Source of the DNA: a virus
Reading direction: 5' to 3' (one strand)
DNA length: 29,408 nt
IMG/VR virus record: IMGVR_UViG_3300027782_000276
Coordinates: 1 to 29,408 of that record
Shown here: piece after piece, positions 1-7,495 of the stretch
Layout of the letters: every line of letters starts with the position of its first letter
Numbering within the stretch: position 1 is the first letter of the stretch
Position numbers and translations under genes: made by a program
The notes under the pieces: generated by a model
What the model saw: the letters and a program-made list of their open reading frames with translations, nothing else
Database searches by the model: none
Told to the model about the DNA's origin: nothing

Positions 1-236
1 GTTGCTACTAAAGCCAATACAAGCGTAGGTTTCATAGCCGCATTATCAATTTCATTACTTAAAAATTGCTTCCAAGTTGTTAAGCCAGTTACCATAAACA
101 TTGTAACGGCACTTATAATAGTTATGGCTGTTGCATTGCTTATTGGCATCGTTGGTATTACACCTTGAAAGGCTGTAAAAAATACTACCAAAATAGTAAA
201 TATGTTTGCCCATTTGTTTTTTGTACTTATACTCAT
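1..236 (-). CDS. Holin-like small membrane protein (3' end outside window)
   Basis: This frame opens with ATG at 234-236 and stays open to the window edge, giving the first 78 residues. The start MSISTKNKWANIF is followed by two hydrophobic stretches (about residues 11-30 and 35-52) separated by a short loop, then a polar segment (KQFLSNEIDNAAM) and a third hydrophobic stretch at the edge. A small protein with two or three membrane segments, directly after a coiled-coil membrane protein and behind the tail fibre, fits a phage holin that permeabilises the inner membrane. No family signature is recognised, so the role rests on topology and position. The C-terminus and any endolysin lie outside the window. 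Confidence 0.6.
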   Translation of the reverse strand, partial: MSISTKNKWANIFTILVVFFTAFQGVIPTMPISNATAITIISAVTMFMVTGLTTWKQFLSNEIDNAAMKPTLVLALVA

Positions 237-247
237 AATTTAATTTT

Positions 248-496
248 TTAATAATTTCCTGCTATTTTAATTTCTATATCTTTAAGTTTTTCCATAATGC
301 TATCAATCTTATTAACTAACTTATCTTCCAAGTCTTGTACTCTCTTTTCAACCTTTGTTAAATCAATTCGTAGATAATCAATCTCGGCTTTATTTGTAGC
401 CATTTTCCTTTCGTGCGAAACATATATCAATACCACACTACCTGCCATTGTTATAAGTCCTATTGCTGCACCTACTATTTCCCCTAAAGCCATCAT
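248..496 (-). CDS. Small membrane protein with C-terminal coiled coil (lysis-associated, XhlA-like architecture)
   Basis: An 82-aa protein with one N-terminal hydrophobic helix (about residues 5-26, GEIVGAAIGLITMAGSVVLI) followed by a charged heptad-like region (residues 30-78, rich in K, E, D, L and I) that should form a coiled coil. This arrangement, next to a holin-like gene, resembles haemolysin XhlA-type proteins that assist lysis. The start has two Met codons in a row; either could be used. It lies 11 bases before the holin-like gene and 19 bases after the exported-protein gene. A spanin-like or tail-associated role cannot be excluded. Confidence 0.6.
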   Translation of the reverse strand: MMALGEIVGAAIGLITMAGSVVLIYVSHERKMATNKAEIDYLRIDLTKVEKRVQDLEDKLVNKIDSIMEKLKDIEIKIAGNY

Positions 497-515
497 TTTA
501 TTTTCTTAATTGTTA

Positions 516-1019
516 TTAATTTAGTTTACCGCTATTCCCAGCCGCCACGCCAATAGCTTTTATTGTACTTTGTAATTTTTGGTTGCTATCAAAACCTTTA
601 ACCAAATAATCATAGTAACCCATACAATCCGTTGTTAGTTTATAATTGCCATTAGGTAGCTTTACATAGTCGCTGCCTTGCGGTATGCCATACAATGCTA
701 AAACATCGGTTATGCTACCAACATAAACACCTGTGCTACTTACTACGTATTCATTATTTGTAATTGTCAATTCCTTTGCATAGGACTTTGCAAACTTTAA
801 CTCTTTATTTTGCCCGTTAAATTTTACTATAAATTGCAGCGTAATTTCTTTTGTACGTTGGTTGTAAATTAATGCTTCAAATGTAGCTTTACGTTTTAGT
901 GCAATACCATCTTCAACGCTATCCGTTAGGTTAAATTTTATAGCATCGTTATAGGTGCTATCCTGTGAAAAGGCTGTTACCGAAATTAAAAGGCTAAGTG
1001 CTAATAATACTTTTTTCAT
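516..1019 (-). CDS. Exported protein of unknown function with Sec signal peptide
   Basis: A 167-aa protein starting MKKVLLALSLLISVTAFSQ and then an acidic, polar mature part. The basic n-region, hydrophobic core and AFSQ cleavage region form a textbook Bacteroidota type I signal peptide, with cleavage expected near residue 19. The mature part (about 148 aa) looks beta-rich (repeated E/K-T-I-T-like strands) and carries no motif I recognise. The preceding gene in the transcript, the tail fibre, also has a signal peptide, so two exported products are encoded back to back in the late region. Possible roles are superinfection exclusion, a lysis accessory or a virion-associated surface protein; none is shown by the sequence. 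Confidence 0.7.
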   Translation of the reverse strand: MKKVLLALSLLISVTAFSQDSTYNDAIKFNLTDSVEDGIALKRKATFEALIYNQRTKEITLQFIVKFNGQNKELKFAKSYAKELTITNNEYVVSSTGVYVGSITDVLALYGIPQGSDYVKLPNGNYKLTTDCMGYYDYLVKGFDSNQKLQSTIKAIGVAAGNSGKLN

Positions 1020-1061
1020 TTTATTTATTTTAATATAATTTTAAAAATTTACTTATACATT

Positions 1062-3071
1062 TTACATTGCTGAATGGCTTACTTTTTTCCAAGCTGTTCC
1101 ATCATAAAAACATAAAACTGCTAATGTTGTGTTATACACTACAAGTCCAGCCGCTGGTGATGAAATTGCATTTATTTGTGTCGTTGTCATTCGTGGTGGT
1201 AAAAAACCTTTAGTAGTAGATGTTACATCTAATAATGAACTTGCCGCAGGCGTCGTTGTTCCAATACCTACACTACCTCCTACTGGTTGTAATATTAGAT
1301 TGTATGCTGTAGCTGCGTTATTACGCATTACCTGCATATAGGAATTACCATCTGAGGTATTTATTCCTATATAAAGACCGAATAGATTATTATCCCCAGC
1401 AATAAATAAAGCCCCTTTACCAGTACCTAAAGTAGGGTAATCAGTATCAGTTCCTTGAGTAATATGAAGTTTATTTAGTGGAGATGTATTAGATATACCT
1501 ACGTTTGTTGCACTAGCATAAATTACACTATTACTTATTGCAGTAGAACTTGTAAACTTAGGTACATAATTAGTAGTACCTGTTCCTGTTACAGGGTTAG
1601 TAATCACCCCTTGATATTGTGGAATATTTAAAGTGTTTGCACTAAAGGTCGCTGCACCACTTGTTCCTGTTGTGGTTAAAGTTATTGTTGCCTGCTTTGA
1701 ATTAAACGTTGTCCAATCAGTACTTGATAAATATCCATTAACTGAAGTAGTTGCAGCAGGTATTGATATTGTATTTGTAGTTCTTACTAAAGGGCTAGAA
1801 AATGTTAATACACTTTCCTTGCCGTTAAATGTTGTCCAATCCGCTGAACTTAATGCACCACGATTTGTTGCCGATGCAGTTGGTACGTTTAAAGTTATTA
1901 CGGGTGTTGTTGTGCTATTTGCAACTGTGCTTGATAAATCCGTTCCACTTGTTCCTAAAGTCAAGGCTGCAACGGATGTTACTGTTCCTACACCTGTCCC
2001 ACTTGACGCAGCCGTAATTAAACCTTTACCGTTAACTGTTATTGTAGAGTTAGTAAAAGTTCCTACATTAGAATTAACCGTTGCTAAAGTTAAAGCATTT
2101 GTGTTATTTGCAGTCCCATCAAAACTACTTCCTGCACTTGTTGCATCACCTGTTGTTGTACCTATTGTTCTAGCAGTTTGCAAAGCTGTTGCCGTTCCTG
2201 CATTACCCGTTATCGTTGTTTGGTCGCCTGTATTTGTTCCACTTAAATTAGCTACTGCACCGTTGGCTAAAGATGCGTTACCTATTGCACCTGCCGCTGT
2301 TGCAAACGTTCCCGTAAAAGTTGCATTGTTAATATTTGCTTTTAAGTTTATCCTATTGCTTAAACTAGCGGTATCTATTTTTCTTAAATAGTTTGTAAGC
2401 ATTGCAGCCGTATCACTAATATTAACTTTTAGATTTATCCTATTGCTTAAACTAGCAGTATCTATTTTTCTTAAATAAGGTGTAAGCATTGTAGCCGTAT
2501 CACTAATATTTACCTTTAAAGCTAACCCTGAATTAACCGCAGATGTCTTTGCGTAATTAGCTAACATAGCCGCTGTATCACTAATGTTAACTTTTAATGC
2601 TAAGCCAGAATTAACTACCGATGTTTTAGCATAAGGACTTAACATTGTAGCTGTATCGCTTATATTTACCTTTAAAGCTAACCCTGAATTGACTACCGAT
2701 GTTTTAGCATAGTTGGTTAACATAGCCGCCGTATCACTTATATTGACTTTTAAATTTACTGCCGAAGTCTTTGCATAATTACTTAGCATAGCGGCTGTAT
2801 CGCTTATGTTTACTTTTAAATTAATTCTATTAGATAAGCTAGTTGTATCGGTTGCAGTTGCAGGTGTCCATTTTGTACCATTGCCAGAATACAACACCGT
2901 ACCAATACGTGCAACACCTGTCTTATTAGTTACTGTATCGCTTGGCAATAATAAAACTAATGTAGCATTTACTCTTTTCATTTCATACCCATACTGAGGC
3001 AATACTTGATATACCTGCCCCAAACATTTTATAGAAATAAAAACAATAAGTAAAGAAAATAATTTTTTCAT
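1062..3071 (-). CDS. Tail fibre / adhesin-like protein with signal peptide and internal repeats
   Basis: A 669-aa protein read from the ATG at 3069-3071. An in-frame ATG lies eight codons upstream (3093-3095) inside the previous gene, but the internal start gives an intact signal peptide, MKKLFSLLIVFISIKCLGQ, so it is preferred. Residues about 80-240 hold six copies of LKVNISDTA followed by MLxxY, with connectors AKTSxVNSGLA or LRKIDTASLSNRIN, plus one degenerate copy. The middle is low-complexity, T/S/G/A-rich sequence including two SADWTTFNGK-like units. The C-terminus carries STTKGFLPPRMTTTQ and FYDGTAWKKV, a motif frequent in Bacteroidota surface proteins and phage fibres. Position behind the head-tail genes supports a receptor-binding fibre. 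A signal peptide on a fibre is odd. Confidence 0.8.
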   Translation of the reverse strand: MKKLFSLLIVFISIKCLGQVYQVLPQYGYEMKRVNATLVLLLPSDTVTNKTGVARIGTVLYSGNGTKWTPATATDTTSLSNRINLKVNISDTAAMLSNYAKTSAVNLKVNISDTAAMLTNYAKTSVVNSGLALKVNISDTATMLSPYAKTSVVNSGLALKVNISDTAAMLANYAKTSAVNSGLALKVNISDTATMLTPYLRKIDTASLSNRINLKVNISDTAAMLTNYLRKIDTASLSNRINLKANINNATFTGTFATAAGAIGNASLANGAVANLSGTNTGDQTTITGNAGTATALQTARTIGTTTGDATSAGSSFDGTANNTNALTLATVNSNVGTFTNSTITVNGKGLITAASSGTGVGTVTSVAALTLGTSGTDLSSTVANSTTTPVITLNVPTASATNRGALSSADWTTFNGKESVLTFSSPLVRTTNTISIPAATTSVNGYLSSTDWTTFNSKQATITLTTTGTSGAATFSANTLNIPQYQGVITNPVTGTGTTNYVPKFTSSTAISNSVIYASATNVGISNTSPLNKLHITQGTDTDYPTLGTGKGALFIAGDNNLFGLYIGINTSDGNSYMQVMRNNAATAYNLILQPVGGSVGIGTTTPAASSLLDVTSTTKGFLPPRMTTTQINAISSPAAGLVVYNTTLAVLCFYDGTAWKKVSHSAM
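2342..2830 (-). repeat. Degenerate tandem repeats within the fibre gene (LKVNISDTA units)
   Basis: This part of the fibre gene encodes six nearly identical LKVNISDTA units and one decayed unit (LKANINNAT). Spacing is about 25-29 residues; units 3 to 5 have a 26-residue period. At DNA level the copies differ at many synonymous positions: Lys AAA or AAG, Val GTT, GTA or GTC, Asn AAT or AAC, Ile ATT or ATA, Ser AGT or AGC. The protein repeat is therefore far better conserved than the nucleotide repeat. Confidence 0.85.
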
Positions 3072-3076
3072 ATAAT

Positions 3077-3508
3077 TTATGTTGGTGTATCGCAACCGTC
3101 AAAGTCGCTTGTTACTGTAATATTTGTTGTAAATTCAACCCCTGCTAAGTAATCTTCGTACTTATCGGAAATAGTATTAAAGGGTATTACATCTTCAATA
3201 GTGTATTCCCTTTTAGTTCCCCTTATCGTTTCTATAACATCGTTTGCTATTTGCAACTGGTCCGATATAACCTCTTGTTCAAACTCCATTTCCGCACCTG
3301 ACTTATCTAAAAAGAAAAACTGCACATTGAAAATATGCTGCCTACCTATATTTAACTGACCGCTATTAAGTGAATAGCAGCATATAGGGTAAACGGGTTG
3401 TTCATCTCGGTTTAACCACTCTTTCGGTGTTACGTTTTTTGCCGTCTTTATTATTGGGTTTGCTTCCAACAATGTTTGTATCTCTGCTATTAGTTGGTTG
3501 TATGTCAT
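3077..3508 (-). CDS. Tail completion / tail-terminator-like structural protein
   Basis: A 143-aa protein starting MTYNQLIAEIQTLLEANP, with an amphipathic N-terminal helix, then alternating strands and a helix around residues 75-95 (EFEQEVISDQLQIANDVIETI). Length, predicted alpha/beta layout and position between the connector and the fibre match tail-completion (minor tail U or gp17-like) proteins that cap the tail tube at the neck. The C-terminus (SDFDGCDTPT) is typical of homologues I associate with Bacteroidota phages. No catalytic motif is present. The identification is by context and general resemblance, not by a diagnostic signature. Confidence 0.6.
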   Translation of the reverse strand: MTYNQLIAEIQTLLEANPIIKTAKNVTPKEWLNRDEQPVYPICCYSLNSGQLNIGRQHIFNVQFFFLDKSGAEMEFEQEVISDQLQIANDVIETIRGTKREYTIEDVIPFNTISDKYEDYLAGVEFTTNITVTSDFDGCDTPT

Positions 3509-3551
3509 AAAACAATACTTTGTCTATTAATTTTTGTTTATATTTTGCCAT
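3402..3551 (-). CDS. Possible 49-aa basic protein overlapping the tail-completion gene
   Basis: An ATG only two bases after the stop of the connector gene opens a 49-codon frame (MAKYKQKLIDKVLFYDIQ...) that ends inside the tail-completion gene in another frame, overlapping it by 107 bases. It fills what would otherwise be a 45-base gap, its start is well placed for coupling to the upstream stop, and the product is highly basic with no hydrophobic segment. It may equally be an accidental open frame. Nothing in the sequence assigns a function. Confidence 0.3.
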   Translation of the reverse strand: MAKYKQKLIDKVLFYDIQPTNSRDTNIVGSKPNNKDGKKRNTERVVKPR

Positions 3552-3553
3552 AT

Positions 3554-4351
3554 TTATCTATAAGTAAAAGAAAATATTTCGTCAACTCCTACAACATCGC
3601 CTGTTGGTAAAGTGCAGGTAGTGCCATTTATTTGTAAATATAATGTGTTTGCCGTTGCTGCGTTTGTAACTCCCTTAACCAAACCTGACCTTGTTGCTAT
3701 CAATACTGTACTTGAAGCCGTCATATCAGGAATAGTGAATGAAGATACCCCCACCGTTGGTGTAATATACACCGTAAACGTACTGCCATTAGTTGCATTG
3801 TTACCAGAGAATGAACGGTTTTTAAAGTCGCTAATATTTCTACCTAAATAAATAGGCGAAGTGTAACCCCTTAACTCTGGGAAAATAACATCGTAACCTG
3901 CACCCGTATTAAAATACTCGGAATACATTGTGTAATTCTCACGTAAATAGTTAATCATTCTTTGCTTATAAAACTCCGCTGTTGACTTATAAGAACTTGC
4001 TATAAGTTCTAAATCGCCTCTTGACGGTGCGTTACTTTCTTCGGCTGTCTTTTGTAAAACACCCTTACTGAAAAACTGATAACCTAAAGCCATTGGCAAT
4101 AGGCTCATAGTGTACCATACAAGGCTATCTGTGATGTAATTATCCAAAAGAATAGTTTCGTTAACTGTTAAATTATCTGCCTCTACACCAGCCTGTAAAC
4201 GCAAATAAAGCGTACTACCTAAAGCCGTTTGTAAATACATATCTTGTGCTAACTTAATATGTGGTTTTAGCTGCTTACTATCAATAGCATCCGATATGCC
4301 CGTTCTACTCTTTAAAGTAGTTTCATTTATGAATAAAACATTTGCACTCAT
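3554..4351 (-). CDS. Head-tail connector (adaptor) protein
   Basis: A 265-aa protein directly behind the portal gene (2-base gap). Residues 1-165 are mainly helical (INETTLKSRTGISDAI, QLKPHIKLAQDMYLQ, FYKQRMINYLRENY), the arrangement of gp6/gp15-like head completion adaptors that dock below the portal. Residues about 185-265 form a beta-rich, T/S/G-rich tail (FTIPDMTASST, LYLQINGTT) that resembles a fibre or immunoglobulin-like add-on. The helical part resembles proteins annotated as DUF6712 in Bacteroidota phages, from memory. The beta extension might project from the neck. Assignment as connector is likely; the function of the C-terminal domain is inferred only from composition. Confidence 0.65.
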   Translation of the reverse strand: MSANVLFINETTLKSRTGISDAIDSKQLKPHIKLAQDMYLQTALGSTLYLRLQAGVEADNLTVNETILLDNYITDSLVWYTMSLLPMALGYQFFSKGVLQKTAEESNAPSRGDLELIASSYKSTAEFYKQRMINYLRENYTMYSEYFNTGAGYDVIFPELRGYTSPIYLGRNISDFKNRSFSGNNATNGSTFTVYITPTVGVSSFTIPDMTASSTVLIATRSGLVKGVTNAATANTLYLQINGTTCTLPTGDVVGVDEIFSFTYR

Positions 4352-4353
4352 AA

Positions 4354-6495
4354 TTAATTATTTTTTCTTACTACTGTTAAAGCAAACCACTTGTGCCTAC
4401 ATTGTGGGCTATGTGAGCCATCTTCTCTTGTCCACCATCCACCAACTCTATCATATACTGAATAACCCAACCTCTCACTTATTGTTTCAATATCTGCTCT
4501 GCTATAAAGTCTATTTAGGTCTAACATTTTTTGGCAAAATGGTCTTGAGCCTTGTTTGCCACTTTTCATTTCTTCTGCTGATAAATCTGTTCTCCATTCA
4601 TAACTGTACCTTAATAGTATTTCGGTAGTTGTAGGCTTAGGAGCTTCTATCTTAATATTTGTTGCTGTCCTTTCTACAATAATATCTTCGCCTTGTTTTA
4701 CATTAGACACGGTAAATATGCCGCCATCTTCCATACTACTTAAAGCCTTTGCTATTACAGCCTTTTTAACTTTTAATGTCGTTGCTAAAACTTCCGTTGT
4801 AATTCTTTTATCCTTTTTGATAAGGTTTAAAATATTACTTTCTAATTGGCTTAATTCCTGCACATCGGCAAAGTATTCCGATTGTATTGCATCCTTACGG
4901 CTTAATTCCTCAAAGCTATTTTTATCTTCACCAAATTGGCTAAACTGCTCTAATAACGCAAAGTCAACTATATCTTGGTCGGAAAATTGTTGCTCATCTA
5001 TAACTCCTAAGAAAACATTAACATCTTCATCTGTAAATGAAAAGCCTTGCTTTAACATTAAAGCCGCTTGTTCTTTTGTTAACTTGCCTGTATTAAATTG
5101 GCGAACAATACGCATAACATTTTGATACTGCCTACCTGTTAAATTCTTTATATTATCATTACCTAATTGAACAGGTGGGGGAGTTGGCATTGAGCCATCG
5201 CCTATTATTTGTTGACCTGCAATGGCTGCGGGAATTAAACCTGCTAAACTTCTTATCTCATCAGGCGTCATACTTTCTAAAACCTTATTTGCTACTAATG
5301 GAGAAAGTGAGTTTATGTTATCTGAGATAATTTGTGCTTGTGATTTAATTGTCGGGTCTAATGGCTCGTAACCCATAACCTCACGTATCTCATCTTTAGT
5401 AAGATTTTGGCTTTGTATGTTTTCGCTAAAAGTAAAACCTAAAGGTTCAACTGGCACAATTACATATCCAGACGCATCGCCCATTAGTGTCAATAGTTTA
5501 TTAAATACTTCCGTATGTTGTTGTTGCCTTTCTGCTACGTAAGTGTTATTAAATATTTCGTAAGCATCTCTAATCTCACTACTACCACCTAACTGTCCTT
5601 CAGTCTTTATACCGAATAACATTGGCGAAGTAATTTGATGCCCTGCAAAAATCTCTTGTTGAATAAGATTATTTATATTTGTAAAATCTTCCTTAGTAAG
5701 CATTGTTTGAGATAATGGTATTACCTCTGCCGCTGTATCTTTGCTTTTGTTAAAAAACAATAATACCCTATCGCCTTCGCTACCCGTAAACTTCTTTTTA
5801 ATATCCTTCTCTACTTGCTCTTTTTGTTCCTCATTAGGCTCACCATTATTTAAGTTGATAGCTGTTGTTGCTACAAACCCGTCCTTTGCATTACCTAAAA
5901 TATGCCTACTTACTTGCACATCACTTTCGATGTAATTAAGGGCTTGATAGTAATTAGGTGTCGGGTAAATTTCATCGCCAGGATTGTATTGCTTTACAAA
6001 TAATACTTGCGATGGGTTATCCTTATTGTATGTCCCACTAAATGCTGGGTAAGCCCTAGCTTTTTCTCTGTTATCTTGCCAATCATTTTTTACATAAAAA
6101 CAATTCTGCTCTTTATTAGTTCTTACTTTTTTAAAATCTAAATGATATACATCTTTTATCTTACCTTCTAAATTATAAATTATTTGTAAATAATAACCGC
6201 AAAATATTTCATCATCCTTTACAGCTTTCTTAAATATATTATTCCATGTTTCGCCTTGCGTATTTGCCAATAAATCTTTAGGGAAATTAAAACCTTTACC
6301 GTAAATGTAATTTGACTTTCCTTTGATTATAGCACCGTGCTTAGAACTTTCTTTGTAAAGATTAAGTAAGTAATCGGGGTAATCGTTATTTGCACCATAC
6401 TGAATATACCCTTGCCCCTTACGTTCCTCAAACTTTGGTTGCTCTGCTTTGGCAAACTTTACAGAAATCAAATTGTATTTTCCTATGTTATCCAT
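4354..6495 (-). CDS. Portal protein with C-terminal winged-helix-like and MuF-like segments
   Basis: Read from the ATG at 6493-6495 (713 aa; an upstream in-frame ATG at 6543 would overlap the preceding gene much further). Residues 1-420 have the portal hallmarks: YGANNDYPDYL near the N-terminus, a clip/stem region and FGIKTEGQLGGSSEIRDAYE, where the phage DNA gate is built. Residues about 549-600 (SNILNLIKKDKRITTEVLA, then VKKAVIAKALSSMEDGGIF) look like a winged helix-turn-helix. Residues 625-713 carry FCQKMLDLNRLYSR, GGWWTREDG and CRHKW, like a minor-head (Mu gpF-type) domain fused to the portal, which explains why no separate MuF gene is found. It starts 8 bases inside the preceding gene's end. 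Confidence 0.85.
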   Translation of the reverse strand: MDNIGKYNLISVKFAKAEQPKFEERKGQGYIQYGANNDYPDYLLNLYKESSKHGAIIKGKSNYIYGKGFNFPKDLLANTQGETWNNIFKKAVKDDEIFCGYYLQIIYNLEGKIKDVYHLDFKKVRTNKEQNCFYVKNDWQDNREKARAYPAFSGTYNKDNPSQVLFVKQYNPGDEIYPTPNYYQALNYIESDVQVSRHILGNAKDGFVATTAINLNNGEPNEEQKEQVEKDIKKKFTGSEGDRVLLFFNKSKDTAAEVIPLSQTMLTKEDFTNINNLIQQEIFAGHQITSPMLFGIKTEGQLGGSSEIRDAYEIFNNTYVAERQQQHTEVFNKLLTLMGDASGYVIVPVEPLGFTFSENIQSQNLTKDEIREVMGYEPLDPTIKSQAQIISDNINSLSPLVANKVLESMTPDEIRSLAGLIPAAIAGQQIIGDGSMPTPPPVQLGNDNIKNLTGRQYQNVMRIVRQFNTGKLTKEQAALMLKQGFSFTDEDVNVFLGVIDEQQFSDQDIVDFALLEQFSQFGEDKNSFEELSRKDAIQSEYFADVQELSQLESNILNLIKKDKRITTEVLATTLKVKKAVIAKALSSMEDGGIFTVSNVKQGEDIIVERTATNIKIEAPKPTTTEILLRYSYEWRTDLSAEEMKSGKQGSRPFCQKMLDLNRLYSRADIETISERLGYSVYDRVGGWWTREDGSHSPQCRHKWFALTVVRKNN

Positions 6496-6859
6496 TGTAT
6501 GTCTTAAATAAGTTAGATTGTTCTGCGTATTCCGTTGGTGCAAACTCTGTTGACGGGTTTAAATACATATATCCTGTTTCAACTATTACACCGTAAGTAG
6601 GTGAACTTGGATAACTACCCGTAAACTCCTTAATACTATATGTATAAAAACCCGTTGTTGCTGTACTAAAAAAACTATTAACTACCACACTAGCTTTATC
6701 ATATCTAGCCGTTGTACTTACGTTTGTAATTGGTATAATAACAACCTCTAAAGTTTCTCTATTTGTAAAAGTAAACAAAAATTTCGGAACTGTTAGCGTA
6801 GAATTTTCAGTACCCGTAAAGTATATTGTTTGCGTAAGTCCTTTTGTTAAATTTATCAT
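6488..6859 (-). CDS. Small beta-rich virion structural protein
   Basis: A 123-aa protein dominated by short beta strands (TQTIYFTGTE, KFLFTFTNRET, VVIIPITNVS, GFYTYSIKEF) and ending in NPSTEFAPTEYAEQSNLFKTYNG. It lies between the tail tube and portal genes and overlaps the portal start by eight bases, so it is a late virion protein. Its start lies only four bases beyond the T-run of the terminator at 6863-6890, so it depends on readthrough or an unseen promoter. It could be a tail or head decoration protein; no specific family is recognised. Confidence 0.6.
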   Translation of the reverse strand: MINLTKGLTQTIYFTGTENSTLTVPKFLFTFTNRETLEVVIIPITNVSTTARYDKASVVVNSFFSTATTGFYTYSIKEFTGSYPSSPTYGVIVETGYMYLNPSTEFAPTEYAEQSNLFKTYNG

Positions 6860-6862
6860 ATT

Positions 6863-6890
6863 AAAAAACCCCTGCTTTCACAGGCAGGGG
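6863..6890 (-). terminator. Intrinsic terminator behind the tail-tube gene
   Basis: On the minus strand a perfect 7-bp GC-rich stem (CCCCTGC / GCAGGGG) with an 8-base loop is followed at once by six T residues. It lies 26 bases after the stop of the tail-tube gene and just before the next start, so it should reduce transcription from the very abundant tail-tube protein into the portal region. Confidence 0.85.
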
Positions 6891-6915
6891 CTGAACTTTT
6901 AATTGTTATTGTTTA

Positions 6916-7434
6916 TTAACCAGCGGTTTCTAAAGCATTACCTACCGTACTTGATACTACAAAGAAATCTTCTAATTCAGTACCTTCAAACTTCAATACA
7001 TAACCATTAGCATCACCAGCCGCTGCACCTGTTGCTCCCGTAGAAGCACCTAAATACATTCCGTACTGCTTACCATACATTCTATATGTACCGTCTTTAT
7101 CTTTAGTTACTATTACTACTTTGTTTTTTGCTAAAGTTGTAATCACGTTTCTAGTGGTTGCATCTCTTTTGTTGATAGGAAAATCTACCATTTGCTCAAA
7201 GAACAATGTACCATTTTCTGTTGAACCCGTTGGGTTACTTGAAGCTGTTGCACTTGACTTTGTAGGTACTTCAAACTTATAAAATCTCTTACCTACTACT
7301 TTAGTAATTCCAGTGATAGTTCCAGAAGCATCTAGCATAGTAACATTACCGAACTCGGCAAAGTAAACTGCATCAATACCACCAACACCATCTCTACAAT
7401 CTATCGTGTAACCTGCTGTTATTGCACAAGGCAT
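6916..7434 (-). CDS. Major tail tube protein (probable)
   Basis: A 172-aa protein with alternating strands and the segment NKVVIVTKDKDGTYRMYGKQYGMYLG ... TGAAAGDANGYVLKFEGTELEDFF. A gly-rich loop followed by D-x-NGY and a F-x-G-x-E strand is what I associate with tail-tube proteins of Bacteroidota siphoviruses, whose subunits stack into the hollow tail. The gene is monocistronic-looking, flanked by two intrinsic terminators, as expected for a high-copy structural protein. Unusually it sits next to the capsid gene rather than the tape measure. A head decoration protein is the main alternative. Confidence 0.6.
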   Translation of the reverse strand: MPCAITAGYTIDCRDGVGGIDAVYFAEFGNVTMLDASGTITGITKVVGKRFYKFEVPTKSSATASSNPTGSTENGTLFFEQMVDFPINKRDATTRNVITTLAKNKVVIVTKDKDGTYRMYGKQYGMYLGASTGATGAAAGDANGYVLKFEGTELEDFFVVSSTVGNALETAG

Positions 7435-7447
7435 ATTTTTTAGTATT

Positions 7448-7479
7448 AAAAAAGGGCAGCGTTTTGCACCGCCCTTTTT
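7448..7479 (-). terminator. Intrinsic terminator behind the major capsid gene
   Basis: The minus strand has an extended hairpin: AAAAGGGC pairs with GCCCTTTT, continued inward by four more pairs (two of them G-T) around a CAAAA loop, and the outgoing strand ends in a run of six T. It lies 17 bases after the capsid stop. Confidence 0.85.
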
Positions 7480-7495
7480 GGTTAAAAATTATTTA

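Noticed and set aside
1633-2391. Long plus-strand open frame (252 codons) inside the fibre gene
   Set aside because: It is the reverse-strand shadow of the repetitive, T/S/A/V-rich fibre gene: low-complexity, with no start context and no neighbours on the same strand.
4296-4628. Plus-strand open frame of 110 codons at the portal/connector junction
   Set aside because: It crosses two well-supported minus-strand genes and its Leu/Phe-rich product reflects the complement of Lys- and Glu-rich codons.
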